From Dyadobacter diqingensis (GTDB taxonomy: Bacteria > Bacteroidota > Bacteroidia > Cytophagales > Spirosomataceae), in contig NZ_JAMXKF010000001.1 of NCBI RefSeq assembly GCF_024220585.1, positions 124,001 through 188,000 on the forward strand: a DNA stretch of 64,000 bases, read 5' to 3'. The notes below the pieces were generated by a model. That model ran no database searches, had not been told where the DNA came from, and worked only from the letters and a program-made list of their open reading frames with translations. The position numbers and the translations under genes were made by a program. Below, piece by piece: positions 1 to 8,937 of the stretch (positions are counted from its first letter, which is position 1; every line of letters begins with the position of its first letter).

Positions 1-1
1 T

Positions 2-799
2 TCTGTGGATATCGATGAAGGCCGGACAGAGCTGGTTCGCGAACGGCTTGATTTGATTTATCAATTGCAAAAAAAGCACCACGCTTCAACCATTGAGGAA
101 CTGATCAGCATTCACGACGAGCTTGGAAAGAAAGTAGGTACTGTTCAGAATCTTGACGAATCACTAGCGAAAGCGCAAAAAGCAGTCTCGAAAACCGAGG
201 AAGTGATGCTGAAAAGTGCTCAGTCCTTGTCAAAAGAACGCCATAAGGTGATTAAGACGATAGAGTCACTGATCATTGAACGTTTGATCGAACTTGGAAT
301 TCCTAATGCGTCGCTATCCATACAAATTACTGAAACGCAGCCTACCAGCGAAGGAATCGATTCGATCGCCTTTCTGTTCAGTGGTAATAAAGGACTGGCC
401 TTGCAGGAATTACGTCAGGTTGCATCGGGTGGAGAGTTCTCTCGTCTGATGATGGTTATCAAGTATATTCTTGCCGATAAACGTAAGCTTCCGACTATTA
501 TTTTTGACGAAATTGATACGGGGGTTTCCGGCGAAATTGCGAAAAAGATGGGCAAGATGATGATCAAAATGTCGGATAATCACCAGATTATTGCCATCAC
601 CCATTTACATCAGATCGCCAGCAGCGGAAAAGCGCATTACTTTGTTTATAAAGATCACTCGTCTGAGAAAACAGTGAGTAAGATCAAGAAATTGTCGATT
701 GATGAACGTGTGATGGAAATTGCACAGATGATCGGTGGGCATAACCCTACCGAGTCTGTCATCAATAATGCTCGTGAAATGATTTTAAAGGCTAATTAA
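2..799 (+). CDS. recN: DNA repair protein RecN (3' part only)
   Basis: The C-terminal ~265 residues of RecN, the SMC-like ATPase that acts at double-strand breaks during recombinational repair. The reading frame is open to the left edge, so the true start lies outside the window. Visible features are the end of the coiled-coil arm (Lys/Glu-rich, roughly the first 90 residues), the ABC signature ASGGEFSRLM, the Walker B stretch TIIFDEIDTGVSG and the following switch region AITHLHQIAS. These motifs in this order are typical of the RecN C-terminal head domain. The next gene on the same strand starts 29 bases after the stop, so read-through into the small envelope genes downstream is possible. 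Identification is firm; only the partial nature limits it. Confidence 0.95.
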   Translation, partial: SVDIDEGRTELVRERLDLIYQLQKKHHASTIEELISIHDELGKKVGTVQNLDESLAKAQKAVSKTEEVMLKSAQSLSKERHKVIKTIESLIIERLIELGIPNASLSIQITETQPTSEGIDSIAFLFSGNKGLALQELRQVASGGEFSRLMMVIKYILADKRKLPTIIFDEIDTGVSGEIAKKMGKMMIKMSDNHQIIAITHLHQIASSGKAHYFVYKDHSSEKTVSKIKKLSIDERVMEIAQMIGGHNPTESVINNAREMILKAN

Positions 800-828
800 T
801 TAGCGTTATGAATAACCCCACATAAACT

Positions 829-1260
829 ATGAAACAATATTTACTTGCCCTCGGAATAAGTGCCTTGCTTTTTTCATGTAACAAAGATGCCGACAGGGTC
901 CTGGAACTTGAAAGTGAAGTGATGCAGATCCATGATGACGTGATGCCACAAATGGACGATATCATGACATTAAAATCAAAGTTGTCCAAAAAAATCATGC
1001 GCATGGATAGCCTTCAGAATGAGGGTGTGGCTGGGAATAATCTGGCAGAGGAACGTATGAAAGCGACTGAAATTAATCAGAAACTAAACGAATCTGATAA
1101 GTTGATGATGGACTGGATGCACTCTTATCGTGGTGACTCTGCGAAGAAGCTTAAAGCTGCCGACGCCATTATCTATTTTGAGAGCCAGAAAAGTAAAATT
1201 ATTGAGGTTAAGGAAATAACTTCCAAAACAATACAGGAAGCGAAATCATTTTTAGATTAA
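829..1260 (+). CDS. small coiled-coil lipoprotein, function unknown
   Basis: A 143-residue protein with a short signal peptide ending in the lipobox LLFSC (Cys17), so it is predicted to be a membrane-anchored lipoprotein. The mature part is almost entirely charged alpha helix with heptad-like spacing of Leu, Met and Ile (for example LELESEVMQIHDD and MTLKSKLSKKIMRMDS), suggesting a coiled coil. Proteins of this kind in Bacteroidota are often automatically named viral A-type inclusion protein, which is not informative. It sits 6 bases before the SCO1-like gene and probably shares its transcript, which makes a role near cytochrome oxidase assembly possible but unproven. Confidence 0.75.
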   Translation: MKQYLLALGISALLFSCNKDADRVLELESEVMQIHDDVMPQMDDIMTLKSKLSKKIMRMDSLQNEGVAGNNLAEERMKATEINQKLNESDKLMMDWMHSYRGDSAKKLKAADAIIYFESQKSKIIEVKEITSKTIQEAKSFLD

Positions 1261-1266
1261 AAGAAC

Positions 1267-1932
1267 ATGTTTGGTTTACAGTACAAAAGACATTACAGTG
1301 CGGTAGTTGTTTTGCTGATCACAGCAATTACCTTGTGGAGTTGTAACGGTGAGAAGAAAAAATTGCCAATACTTGGCGAGCGTGACTGGGTAACAAAAAA
1401 AGTTGACGGAAAAGAAGTAGTTGATACAATTTACAATCAAATTCCACCTTTCTCCTTTACAAATCAATATGGAGATACCATCACTGAAAAAGTTGTGGAG
1501 GGGAAAATTTATGTGACCGACTTTTTCTTCACATCCTGCCCTACCATTTGTCCGGTTATGAAAAGACAAATGACCAAAGTTTACAAGGAGTTTAAAGGTA
1601 ATCCGGAGGTTATGATTCTTTCGCATACCATTGACCCTGAGCATGACACGCCAAAAGTGCTCAATACTTTTGCAAAAGATTTGGGTGTTGAGGGAAATCA
1701 ATGGCAGTTTCTTACCGGTCCAAAGGAGAATATTTATGCAATCGGCCAAAAAAGTTATTTGTCGGCCGCACAGGAAGACAGGACCGCAGAAGGCGGATTT
1801 TTGCACAGTGGTGCATTTATTTTGATCGACAAGGATAAATATATCCGTGGTATGTACGACGGAACGACCGAGGAAGGAACGCAGAAGCTGATGCGTGACA
1901 TGAAAATTTTATTAGAAGAGTACAAAAAATAG
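1267..1932 (+). CDS. SCO1/SenC family copper chaperone, lipoprotein
   Basis: A thioredoxin-fold SCO protein of 221 residues. SCO proteins deliver copper to, or reduce cysteines of, the CuA site of cytochrome c oxidase in the periplasm. The N-terminus has a signal peptide ending in LWSC, so it is predicted to be lipidated. The copper-binding CxxxC is seen as CPTIC (Cys91 and Cys95), and the third ligand His180 lies in GGFLHSGAF. The downstream gene 23 bases away is a small cytochrome c, and the upstream one is a lipoprotein. The three look like one transcription unit for electron-transport assembly. Family assignment is firm; the precise target oxidase is not visible here. Confidence 0.92.
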   Translation: MFGLQYKRHYSAVVVLLITAITLWSCNGEKKKLPILGERDWVTKKVDGKEVVDTIYNQIPPFSFTNQYGDTITEKVVEGKIYVTDFFFTSCPTICPVMKRQMTKVYKEFKGNPEVMILSHTIDPEHDTPKVLNTFAKDLGVEGNQWQFLTGPKENIYAIGQKSYLSAAQEDRTAEGGFLHSGAFILIDKDKYIRGMYDGTTEEGTQKLMRDMKILLEEYKK

Positions 1933-1955
1933 TTTGTCTTCGGACATTCAGATTG

Positions 1956-2369
1956 ATGATAAAAAAAGCATTATTACTTTTTACGGCCTTTGCTGCATTT
2001 TCATGCCAAAGTGCGGAAGAGCTTAAAACTGAACAGTATTTTGCAGAAGGGTATCAGTTGTATACCACCAATTGCGCCAATTGCCACCAGGCCGATGGAA
2101 AAGGTATGGCCAGCCTATACCCTCCCCTGGCTGGTTCTAAAATGATACAGGACAAAATCGCGATGTCGTGTATTATCAAAAATGGGATGAAGGATACGAT
2201 TATCGTGAATGGAAAACCTTTCAGCAGACCTATGCCCGCCAATGCGTCATTAAAAGAGCTGGAAATTGCTGAAATTATAACTTACGTGAATATGAAATGG
2301 GGTAAGGACAGCGTTTACACCCCTATTGCTACGGTAGCGAAAGCATTGGAAAATTGCGGAAAGAATTAA
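1956..2369 (+). CDS. small c-type cytochrome, lipoprotein
   Basis: A 137-residue mono-haem cytochrome c. The signal peptide ends at AAFSC, a lipobox, so the protein is probably tethered to a membrane. Haem attachment is CANCH (Cys40, Cys43, His44) followed by the usual GKGM and PPLAGS segments, and Met93 in RPMPAN is the probable distal ligand. The ATG at 1956 is preferred to an in-frame TTG one codon earlier. It follows the SCO1-like gene and may serve as electron carrier to an oxidase. Its stop codon overlaps the stop of the convergent lptC gene by three bases, leaving no room for an intergenic terminator. Confidence 0.9.
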   Translation: MIKKALLLFTAFAAFSCQSAEELKTEQYFAEGYQLYTTNCANCHQADGKGMASLYPPLAGSKMIQDKIAMSCIIKNGMKDTIIVNGKPFSRPMPANASLKELEIAEIITYVNMKWGKDSVYTPIATVAKALENCGKN

Positions 2370-2950
2370 AGCTCGTTGAACTTCATTTTGAAGGTTCCCT
2401 TCCGGAATTTTATATGTGAAAAATCCTGTTCGGCATCCATTCCGTTCCCATTGATCACGTCTTTTGTAACCATATTCCTCACCGAAACGAATTTTTCGGT
2501 GAAAACTTTCCTAGTATCCGGACTCCAGTTAAGCTCAGTCGTGGTAAGTAATTCCTGAGTTTGTGATTTCACTACCCGAACATTTCCCTTTACCAGGTAA
2601 ACATTTTTACGAGGATCAAAACGTCCGGAATCCGCTCGGAGGCGAGTGATAACCGTACTGCCCGTCGGGTCATAGAAGTTAATGTTCACGGTATCCGGAA
2701 ACACAATATCTTCGTTTTGATACCGAAGCCGTTTGGGCGTTTTCATGATAACTTTCAACAATCCTTGCTCACTGTATTTCACCTCTACCCCATTGACAAT
2801 TTCAACAGGGCCGGTGTAGGCCTTGCCGACTTTATCCTTGTTTTGCTCGCAGGCAGCGAATAAAAATCCTGTAACGACCAGAATACAAAAAGGAGATAAG
2901 AATTTATCTCCTTTTTTAAACAACCTGTTTATATTTTTAATACCTAACAT
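2366..2950 (-). CDS. lptC: LPS export ABC transporter periplasmic protein LptC
   Basis: A 194-residue LptC-family protein. LptC forms part of the periplasmic bridge that carries lipopolysaccharide from LptBFG to LptA and the outer membrane. The N-terminal hydrophobic segment ends in a lipobox-like FAAC, so this version may be a lipoprotein rather than a bitopic protein as in enterics. The rest is beta-rich with the recurring turns expected of the beta-jellyroll fold (VEVKYSEQGLLKVIMKTP, RLRADSGRFDPRKNVYLVKG). It is the third gene after coaX and an outer membrane protein, a common order in Bacteroidota. Its 3' end overlaps that of the convergent cytochrome c gene. Confidence 0.85.
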   Translation of the reverse strand: MLGIKNINRLFKKGDKFLSPFCILVVTGFLFAACEQNKDKVGKAYTGPVEIVNGVEVKYSEQGLLKVIMKTPKRLRYQNEDIVFPDTVNINFYDPTGSTVITRLRADSGRFDPRKNVYLVKGNVRVVKSQTQELLTTTELNWSPDTRKVFTEKFVSVRNMVTKDVINGNGMDAEQDFSHIKFRKGTFKMKFNEL

Positions 2951-2968
2951 ACGTATAGGTCTGCTTTC

Positions 2969-4264
2969 TTAATCAATTTTTTGTTTTTCAAACCATCTCT
3001 CTCTCAACGTCAATCCGAGCGCTATCTTTCCATAACGTTCGCGGATCATCCCCGTACCCATCACACCACGCTGTCCTCCGATAAAAGAAAGTGAAACAAA
3101 ATTCTGGTAACCACGGCCCATTGGAAAAGTAAAACCAAGGCTGAAATTCGTGTCTTTGATATTGCTTTGCTTAACGATATAAGGCGTATTTCCGGTGCTA
3201 AAACCGGCACGGTAACGAACATTATTAAAGTAGTTCAGCGAACCGAAACGCGGCGTATACTCAGCCCCAAGATGCACTCGATCCACATCGTTCAAACCAT
3301 TTTTCGAATCAGAGCTGCCGAAACTTCTGTAATCCGTCCAGGATTCGTGGCTGTAATCGGCTGAGAGCGTCAGCTTATAAGGCCATTCAAAACTAAACCC
3401 AACCTGATATTGTGAAGGAAGTCTTACCGAACCATTCTTTTTGTTAACCAATGTGTCAGGGTCAATCACCGGGAATGAAGACTGGGTAAGTTCAAATGAA
3501 ACGGTATTAACCGCATTGATCCTTGTTCCAAAACTATACGCCCCACCCAGATTCAGGTTCAGTTTGTTGTTCTTTTTAATTGGTATTCTCAAAGCAGCAC
3601 CACCTTTGAAAGCAATGTCGTTGTACGTCGTACGGTCGTTTACGCTGGCAAGGTAATCTGTTCCATCACCGATAGACGCCTCAGAAGCTTTACGTATGTT
3701 TCCAAAAAAGTAAGAACTTTCAAGACCAAGGCTCAAATATTTACCGATCTGAACCGCGTTGGTAACCGAAACTTTATTGATTCCGCCTTTTCCTGAATTG
3801 TAATAATCGGCGTAATAAGGTGTTCCTGCAATAATTTTTGAAGACTTATTGGAGAAATCGGTAAAGCTATAAGGTTTGATACTCACCCCCAAAGTCCACC
3901 TGCTGGCAACCGGGAAGGACAAAGCCACATATCCCAGGTTTCCGCCGGAGTTGGTCTGCCGGGCAGAGCCGGATGCTACCTTTTTATATTGTCCGATAAC
4001 ACCGAAATCCAGTGTCGTGAATTTATTTCTTACCCATAAAGCCGGGTTAAGGTTGTTAATTTCAAAACTGTTTGCGGTACTTACCCCCGACTGTCCCATT
4101 CCGGAAGATCCCGTAAATGCGTCGTTGTAAAGCTCTCCTAAACCCAGAGAAGAATATGGGGAGTTCCCCAATCCTTGTGCATTAACCTTTGATATTAAGA
4201 CCGAACAATTGCATCCGAGCGTAATTGCTATCGTGAGTAATCCTATTCTATTGTAAAGCGACAT
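2969..4264 (-). CDS. outer membrane beta-barrel protein, FadL/OmpP1-like
   Basis: A 431-residue exported protein with a signal peptide (hydrophobic to about residue 28, cleavage after VNAQG) followed by alternating hydrophobic beta strands and Gly/Asn-rich turns, typical of an outer membrane barrel. The mature N-terminus, NSPYSSLGLGELYNDAF, and the repeated small-residue strand pattern resemble the OmpP1/FadL transport family, whose members move hydrophobic compounds; this is inference from overall character, not from a diagnostic motif. Its start overlaps the 3' end of coaX by 17 bases, and lptC follows 18 bases after its stop, so the three form a translationally coupled operon. Confidence 0.75.
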   Translation of the reverse strand: MSLYNRIGLLTIAITLGCNCSVLISKVNAQGLGNSPYSSLGLGELYNDAFTGSSGMGQSGVSTANSFEINNLNPALWVRNKFTTLDFGVIGQYKKVASGSARQTNSGGNLGYVALSFPVASRWTLGVSIKPYSFTDFSNKSSKIIAGTPYYADYYNSGKGGINKVSVTNAVQIGKYLSLGLESSYFFGNIRKASEASIGDGTDYLASVNDRTTYNDIAFKGGAALRIPIKKNNKLNLNLGGAYSFGTRINAVNTVSFELTQSSFPVIDPDTLVNKKNGSVRLPSQYQVGFSFEWPYKLTLSADYSHESWTDYRSFGSSDSKNGLNDVDRVHLGAEYTPRFGSLNYFNNVRYRAGFSTGNTPYIVKQSNIKDTNFSLGFTFPMGRGYQNFVSLSFIGGQRGVMGTGMIRERYGKIALGLTLRERWFEKQKID

Positions 4265-4970
4265 TATATGTTAAAATTCTGTTCAGTCCAATTAATACCA
4301 GTTCCGGCACTGCAAATATGGGCGGTTTCAGGCTACTTTCAAAAAAAGGCACATCCCCGCCACAGATAACTACGCGTAAATGCGGCATTTTGTGACGGTA
4401 TCTTTCAATTATTCCTTCTATCTCTGCAAGTATACCATTCATAACGCCACTTTGAATCGCTTGCTTTGTACTTTTCCCAATGAATTCGGGATCATTTTCG
4501 GGTTCAAACAACGGGAGTCTGTTAGTAAACGTATGAAGTGCATTAAATCGCATCCGCACACCCGGAGAAATTAATCCGCCCTGAAAAGTACCATCTCCTT
4601 CCACAAGGTCATAGGTGATACAAGTTCCCATATCCACTACCAACACATCCTCTTTGGGAAACATCCAGTTGACGCCCGCTGCGGCCGCAACCCTGTCTGC
4701 TCCTAATGTTAATGGTGTCTCGTAATTTTTTATGATCGGTACAGGTGTTTCTCCTGTCAAATCCAGTATCGGAATGTCTTCCCCCAGTGCTTTCAAAAAA
4801 TCAGCAGCTGAACGGCTCACCGACGAATACATGATACGTTCCGGCAATTCCGATTTTATCAATTGAATAAGTTCCGGAAAACTTAGCCTGGTTTGATAAC
4901 GAATTAAACTATCTCCTGAAAACCAGCCTATTTTAGCATAGGTATTCCCGGAATCAACTACAATATTCAT
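4248..4970 (-). CDS. coaX: type III pantothenate kinase
   Basis: CoaX phosphorylates pantothenate, the first step of coenzyme A synthesis, and belongs to the ASKHA fold. Motifs seen in order are VVDSGNTYAKIG at the N-terminus, TLGADRVAAAAG near residue 86, VDMGTCITYDLV near residue 107 and FQGGLISPGVRMR just after. The ATG at 4970 gives 240 residues, close to the family norm; an in-frame extension to 5060 would add 30 residues unlike any CoaX N-terminus and is rejected. The stop overlaps the start of the downstream outer membrane protein gene. The association of coaX with an outer membrane protein and lptC is commonly seen in Bacteroidota. Confidence 0.93.
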   Translation of the reverse strand: MNIVVDSGNTYAKIGWFSGDSLIRYQTRLSFPELIQLIKSELPERIMYSSVSRSAADFLKALGEDIPILDLTGETPVPIIKNYETPLTLGADRVAAAAGVNWMFPKEDVLVVDMGTCITYDLVEGDGTFQGGLISPGVRMRFNALHTFTNRLPLFEPENDPEFIGKSTKQAIQSGVMNGILAEIEGIIERYRHKMPHLRVVICGGDVPFFESSLKPPIFAVPELVLIGLNRILTYNVALQ

Positions 4971-5420
4971 ATTCCCACAAAAGTCTTCTTTTCTTGGGAG
5001 AAATACTAACATTCTATGAAAGACAGTGGCGATTATACCTGCAAAAAAATATTTATTCAAATCATAAAAATTGATTCACGAAGAATTTGTTTTTCATAAA
5101 ATACTTTTGTACCTTCGTTTCAATAACAGTACACCCCAGTACATCCAGCGTTCGGCAGCTCTCAAAACTGACGAAAAAAAGTTACCCAAGAACCAATTTT
5201 CCACACTTCATTTTTCAATAAATTGCAAACTTTTCCAGTTGATCTATTTTAATTTACCTGATTGTAAAGTCTTTCACTCTAGACTTGCAAGAAAAAAACA
5301 CACATCACGCACCAATGACCATTACGTGACCCGAGAGCTGCGTTCTCCTATCATTTTCCATCTATATTCACTATCCCATTAATCATCTGGTAAAGTTTAT
5401 CTTTACTGTATATTTTCTGT
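4971..5420 (+). other. gene-free divergent region and long rho leader
   Basis: These 450 bases separate coaX from rho. An open frame on the plus strand (5071-5382) is rejected as coding: it has biased, low-information composition and no recognisable protein character. If the promoter at 5086-5117 is real, rho mRNA would carry an untranslated leader of about 300 bases. Long rho leaders that allow autoregulation by premature termination are known in enterics; whether that applies here is inference. Confidence 0.45.
5086..5117 (+). promoter_or_regulatory. candidate rho promoter
   Basis: TTTG at 5086-5089 and TACCTTCG at 5110-5117 with exactly 20 bases between them. This matches the Bacteroidota sigma factor pattern TTTG-N19/20-TAnnTTTG with one mismatch in the -7 element. 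It lies about 300 bases upstream of the rho start. Confidence 0.4.
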
Positions 5421-7313
5421 ATGCTTACAATTGATGAATTGAACCTTAAGCTTCTATCTGAGCTGAAAGAAATAGCAGGAAAAAACGGCATTCAGGACTA
5501 TGCCAAACTTCCTAAAAAAGAACTAGTATCTAGAATTATCGCACAGCAGGAACTTGAACAGGCCAGCGAGGCGGAAGCTCCGGAAGGTGATGAACCTAAG
5601 AAAAAAAGAGCACGACGTACAGTAGTTAACGAAACTCCTGTTCCAGTGAAAGCTATAAACGTAAGGACCGGAAAACCGAGGAAAGATATTCTTTCTGACA
5701 GTCCGGCACCGGCACCTCTTTTCGACAATGCACCAAAGGCAGTGGAGGTTCCCGAAGTTACCAATGATGAGCCGGCTCCTGCCGCTCCGTTAACCAGCGA
5801 AACACCGGCAAGACGTGAGGCTCCGGCAAGACGCGAGGCACCTGCGAAAAATTTCGAGAGACCTGCCAAGCGCTTTGATGCTCCAAAAAAAGATATCTTT
5901 TCTAAAAATATAGATTCTTCACCTGAACTTGATTCGGATGAAGATACATTGGAAGACCTTGGACGTGAAGAATCTGCTCCGGTTGCTGAAAATGTAACTT
6001 CTAGTGAGACTGTTAACCAGGCAGACAATACTGAAACTTCTGAAAATACGTCTGCTGCTGCCACGGAAGAAAAACCGGCGCAACAGCAAGGAGAAGGCAC
6101 AGAAAGAAATACGCCTCAGGCCAATCAGCCAGCTCAACCGAGAGAAGATCCATCCAATAAGATCAAACGCAACTATAATAATTATGTTCGTGAATTTGAC
6201 GGGCTTATTATCAATGAAGGCGTTTTGGAGATTATGCAGGATGGCGGTTATGGATTCCTGAGATCTGCTGATTACAACTATCTGGCAAGTCCGGATGATA
6301 TATATGTATCTCCTTCTCAAATAAAATTATTCGGTCTTAAAACCGGTGATACTGTAAAAGGTCAGATCCGCCCGCCGAAAGAGGGAGAAAAATATTTTGC
6401 ACTTTTGCGTGTAGAGACCGTAAACGGCAAAACAACCGAGGAAATCAGGGACCGTATTCCTTTTGAATACCTTACACCGCTTTTCCCGGAAGAATGTTTG
6501 AGACTGAGCGGTCGCCCGGATCAGTACTCAACACGTATCCTGGATTTGTTTGCACCAATCGGAAAAGGACAGCGTGGTATGATCGTTGCCCAGCCTAAAA
6601 CTGGTAAAACAGTTCTTTTGAAAGAAATCGCCAATGCCATCACCCGTAACCACCCGGAGGTATTCTTGCTGATCCTTTTGATTGACGAACGCCCGGAAGA
6701 GGTTACCGATATGCAGCGCAGTGTTCGTGCGGAGGTTATTGCTTCTACTTTTGATGAGCAGGCCGACCGTCACGTGAAGGTTGCAAGCATTGTTCTTGAA
6801 AAAGCCAAAAGAATGGTAGAATGCGGTCACGACGTTGTGATCCTTCTGGATTCGATTACACGTCTGGCACGTGCATATAATACCGTCGTTCCTTCATCAG
6901 GAAAGATATTGTCAGGTGGTGTTGATGCCAACGCATTACACAAACCAAAACGTTTCTTCGGAGCGGCCAGAAATGTTGAAAACGGAGGTTCTTTAACCAT
7001 CATTGCAACAGCGCTGATCGATACAGGTTCTAAAATGGACGAAGTTATCTTTGAAGAATTCAAAGGAACCGGTAACATGGAACTTCAACTGGATCGTAAG
7101 CTTTCTAACAAACGCGTATTCCCGGCTATCGATGTAATGGCCTCAGGTACGCGTAGAGAGGATCTGCTTCTGGATAAAGAGACACTGAAAAAAGTCTGGA
7201 TTTTAAGAAAACATATGTCAGATATGAACGCCATGGAGTCGATGGACTTCCTGCTCGATCATATGAAAGGCACCCGAAACAACGAAGAGTTCCTGATTTC
7301 GATGAATCGCTAA
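5421..7313 (+). CDS. rho: transcription termination factor Rho with a long disordered insert
   Basis: Hexameric RNA-dependent ATPase that terminates transcription. The 630 residues exceed the ~420 of E. coli Rho because of an insert at about residues 48-255, rich in Pro, Ala, Glu, Ser and Thr, with a short internal repeat of PARREA. The N-terminal helix bundle ([15 protein letters not shown]) and the cold-shock-like RNA-binding domain starting near residue 257 ([16 protein letters not shown]) flank it. The ATPase core has Walker A at about 389-396 (AQPKTGKT), Walker B near 471 ([16 protein letters not shown]) and a C-terminal region ending in [14 protein letters not shown]. Long inserts of this type are known in Bacteroidota Rho, and that of Bacteroides thetaiotaomicron has been reported to support phase separation. 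Confidence 0.97.
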   Translation: MLTIDELNLKLLSELKEIAGKNGIQDYAKLPKKELVSRIIAQQELEQASEAEAPEGDEPKKKRARRTVVNETPVPVKAINVRTGKPRKDILSDSPAPAPLFDNAPKAVEVPEVTNDEPAPAAPLTSETPARREAPARREAPAKNFERPAKRFDAPKKDIFSKNIDSSPELDSDEDTLEDLGREESAPVAENVTSSETVNQADNTETSENTSAAATEEKPAQQQGEGTERNTPQANQPAQPREDPSNKIKRNYNNYVREFDGLIINEGVLEIMQDGGYGFLRSADYNYLASPDDIYVSPSQIKLFGLKTGDTVKGQIRPPKEGEKYFALLRVETVNGKTTEEIRDRIPFEYLTPLFPEECLRLSGRPDQYSTRILDLFAPIGKGQRGMIVAQPKTGKTVLLKEIANAITRNHPEVFLLILLIDERPEEVTDMQRSVRAEVIASTFDEQADRHVKVASIVLEKAKRMVECGHDVVILLDSITRLARAYNTVVPSSGKILSGGVDANALHKPKRFFGAARNVENGGSLTIIATALIDTGSKMDEVIFEEFKGTGNMELQLDRKLSNKRVFPAIDVMASGTRREDLLLDKETLKKVWILRKHMSDMNAMESMDFLLDHMKGTRNNEEFLISMNR

Positions 7314-7322
7314 TCACGATGA

Positions 7323-7355
7323 GCCCCGGACGCACCAGCATCCGGGGCTTTTTTA
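7323..7355 (+). terminator. intrinsic terminator after rho
   Basis: GCCCCGGA (7323-7330) pairs with TCCGGGGC (7341-7348) across a 10-base loop, followed directly by a run of six T. A strong Rho-independent terminator 10 bases after the rho stop. Confidence 0.9.
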
Positions 7356-7448
7356 TTAATATTTATTTAAAAATTTCTATTTAAGGTTAAATTTATGTGA
7401 CCGAATTAACTTATTTGAGTCCATTAATAAATTAATCCTTAAATACTT

Positions 7449-8351
7449 ATGTCAAACAACAAAACACTTTGGTGGATTTTACTTATTGGCTGGATGGGAG
7501 GCTCAACCTACTGGCACGTTTGTAAAATTAAGCAGCTTTGCGATGCTCCACTCTCAACGTCTACGGTAAACACCGATACACATGCACCAACACCAACCAT
7601 TACGCCGTTTACGATCGTAGACGGAACTGAGCTCAACCTGCAATCGTCCGGCAATTTTGGTTTTGCCAAGTCCGGAGCTGAGGCTAACATGAATGCTGTT
7701 AAAGCTGAAATTGATTCACTAGCTTCTTTCGCTGCTGCAAATCCTGGTAAAATTATTACGATCACCGGGTTGTACGCTTCGCAGGAAACCAATACAACTT
7801 CATTCCCGAATTTAGGTATCGCGCGGGCTGCCGGTATCAAAACTTATCTGATGAGCAAAGGCTTGCCGGATTCTGTTTTTGTGTTAAACGGAAAATTAAT
7901 GGATGACATCGTTTTCAGTCCGGATTCCATGAGTGGCGGTATTGATTTTACTTTTGCCAAACGCATCGCTGCCACAGAAAATGACTTGGCCAACGAGCAA
8001 AAATATGAGAGTATCTTCAAACCGATGGACCTTTACTTCCCGGCTGCGAGTGCAGAATACATCAAAACGGATGAAAACAAGAAATTCCTGGCTGAGGCGA
8101 AAAAATTCCTGGCTGATAACAAGGACAAAAAACTATTGCTGACCGGACACACCGACAGTGATGACAGCGAGGCCTGGAATCTTACACTTTCCAAGAAAAG
8201 AGCTAATATTGTAAAAGCGAAATTTGTGGCACTTGGCATGCCTGCTGACCGGATTCTTACTACCGGGAAGGGTGAATCAGAGCCAAAAGCACCCAACGAT
8301 ACACCGGCAGGAAAACGCGCCAATCGTCGCGTAACCATTGTGGTCCAATAG
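7449..8351 (+). CDS. membrane-anchored protein with two tandem OmpA-like domains
   Basis: A 300-residue protein. Residues 7-22 form a hydrophobic anchor or uncleaved signal; there is no lipobox. A second, canonical OmpA_C domain occupies about residues 185-300, with GHTDSDDSE, then LTLSKKRANIVKAKF and GKGESEPKAPND, the positions that hold meso-diaminopimelate of peptidoglycan in the family. Residues ~60-165 look like a first, degenerate copy: IITITGLYASQET stands in the place of GHTD and LGIARAAGIKTYLMSKGL in the place of LSxxRA. It is followed within 30 bases by two paralogous HhH membrane proteins on the same strand, so a joint envelope function is likely. No characterised system with this composition is known to me. 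Confidence 0.85.
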   Translation: MSNNKTLWWILLIGWMGGSTYWHVCKIKQLCDAPLSTSTVNTDTHAPTPTITPFTIVDGTELNLQSSGNFGFAKSGAEANMNAVKAEIDSLASFAAANPGKIITITGLYASQETNTTSFPNLGIARAAGIKTYLMSKGLPDSVFVLNGKLMDDIVFSPDSMSGGIDFTFAKRIAATENDLANEQKYESIFKPMDLYFPAASAEYIKTDENKKFLAEAKKFLADNKDKKLLLTGHTDSDDSEAWNLTLSKKRANIVKAKFVALGMPADRILTTGKGESEPKAPNDTPAGKRANRRVTIVVQ

Positions 8352-8380
8352 CTTTTTATCCATAATAAACACATTATAAC

Positions 8381-8899
8381 ATGTTTGAATTAAATCCTCT
8401 TGCAAACCCCGATGCATTATGGCAGCATATATTGATGCTGGCCGTTGCCGCAATTCTGGGATATATTATTGGTTATATTTCAGGTAAGGGCACCATTACA
8501 GATCTCGAAAACGAATTATCCAGACTCGACAGTGATCTGAAATATTGCCAGGATCAGAAAATTGTCCTGAAAAAATCAAACAATCAGGCAAGTTCAGTCC
8601 ATAACACCGTGGCCGCTTTGCCTGTGATACCAGAAAAAGTTCAGGAAAGTGATTTGAAAATCATCGAAGGAATAGGTCCTAAAATAGAAAGTGTGCTTAA
8701 AGATGCAGGTATCCATTCATTCCGCCAGTTAAGCCAGAAAACACCGGAACAAATTGCAGCAATTCTGCTGAATTCGGATTCACGTTATCAAATTCATGAT
8801 CCTGCTACCTGGCCTCGTCAGGCAGAATTGGCGGCCAATGAAAACTGGGAGCAGCTGAAAGCGTGGCAGGACGAACTGAATGGCGGTCGGGCAGAATAA
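8381..8899 (+). CDS. membrane-anchored helix-hairpin-helix protein (copy 1)
   Basis: A 172-residue protein with one transmembrane helix (about residues 16-36), a short coiled-coil stretch (DLENELSRLDSDLKYCQD), a flexible linker and a C-terminal helix-hairpin-helix domain starting near residue 92 (IIEGIGPKIESVLKDAGI) with the extension HDPATWPRQAELAANENWEQL. The same HhH-plus-DPxTWPxQA module is found in many proteins of unassigned function and is sometimes mislabelled ribosomal L21. By the positive-inside rule (acidic N-terminus, Lys after the helix) the HhH domain should be cytoplasmic. It follows the OmpA-domain gene by 29 bases and precedes a paralogue by 38 bases. Confidence 0.85.
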   Translation: MFELNPLANPDALWQHILMLAVAAILGYIIGYISGKGTITDLENELSRLDSDLKYCQDQKIVLKKSNNQASSVHNTVAALPVIPEKVQESDLKIIEGIGPKIESVLKDAGIHSFRQLSQKTPEQIAAILLNSDSRYQIHDPATWPRQAELAANENWEQLKAWQDELNGGRAE

Positions 8900-8937
8900 T
8901 TTGATTCATCTTTTTATTTAAGATAACTAAACACATT

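Noticed and set aside
5071..5382. 103-codon plus-strand open frame upstream of rho
   Set aside because: It overlaps the predicted promoter, has no signal, domain or family character, and its composition looks like AT-rich non-coding DNA.
5498..6100. 200-codon antisense frame inside rho
   Set aside because: It covers only the low-complexity insert of Rho and is itself Ser/Ala/Gly low complexity.
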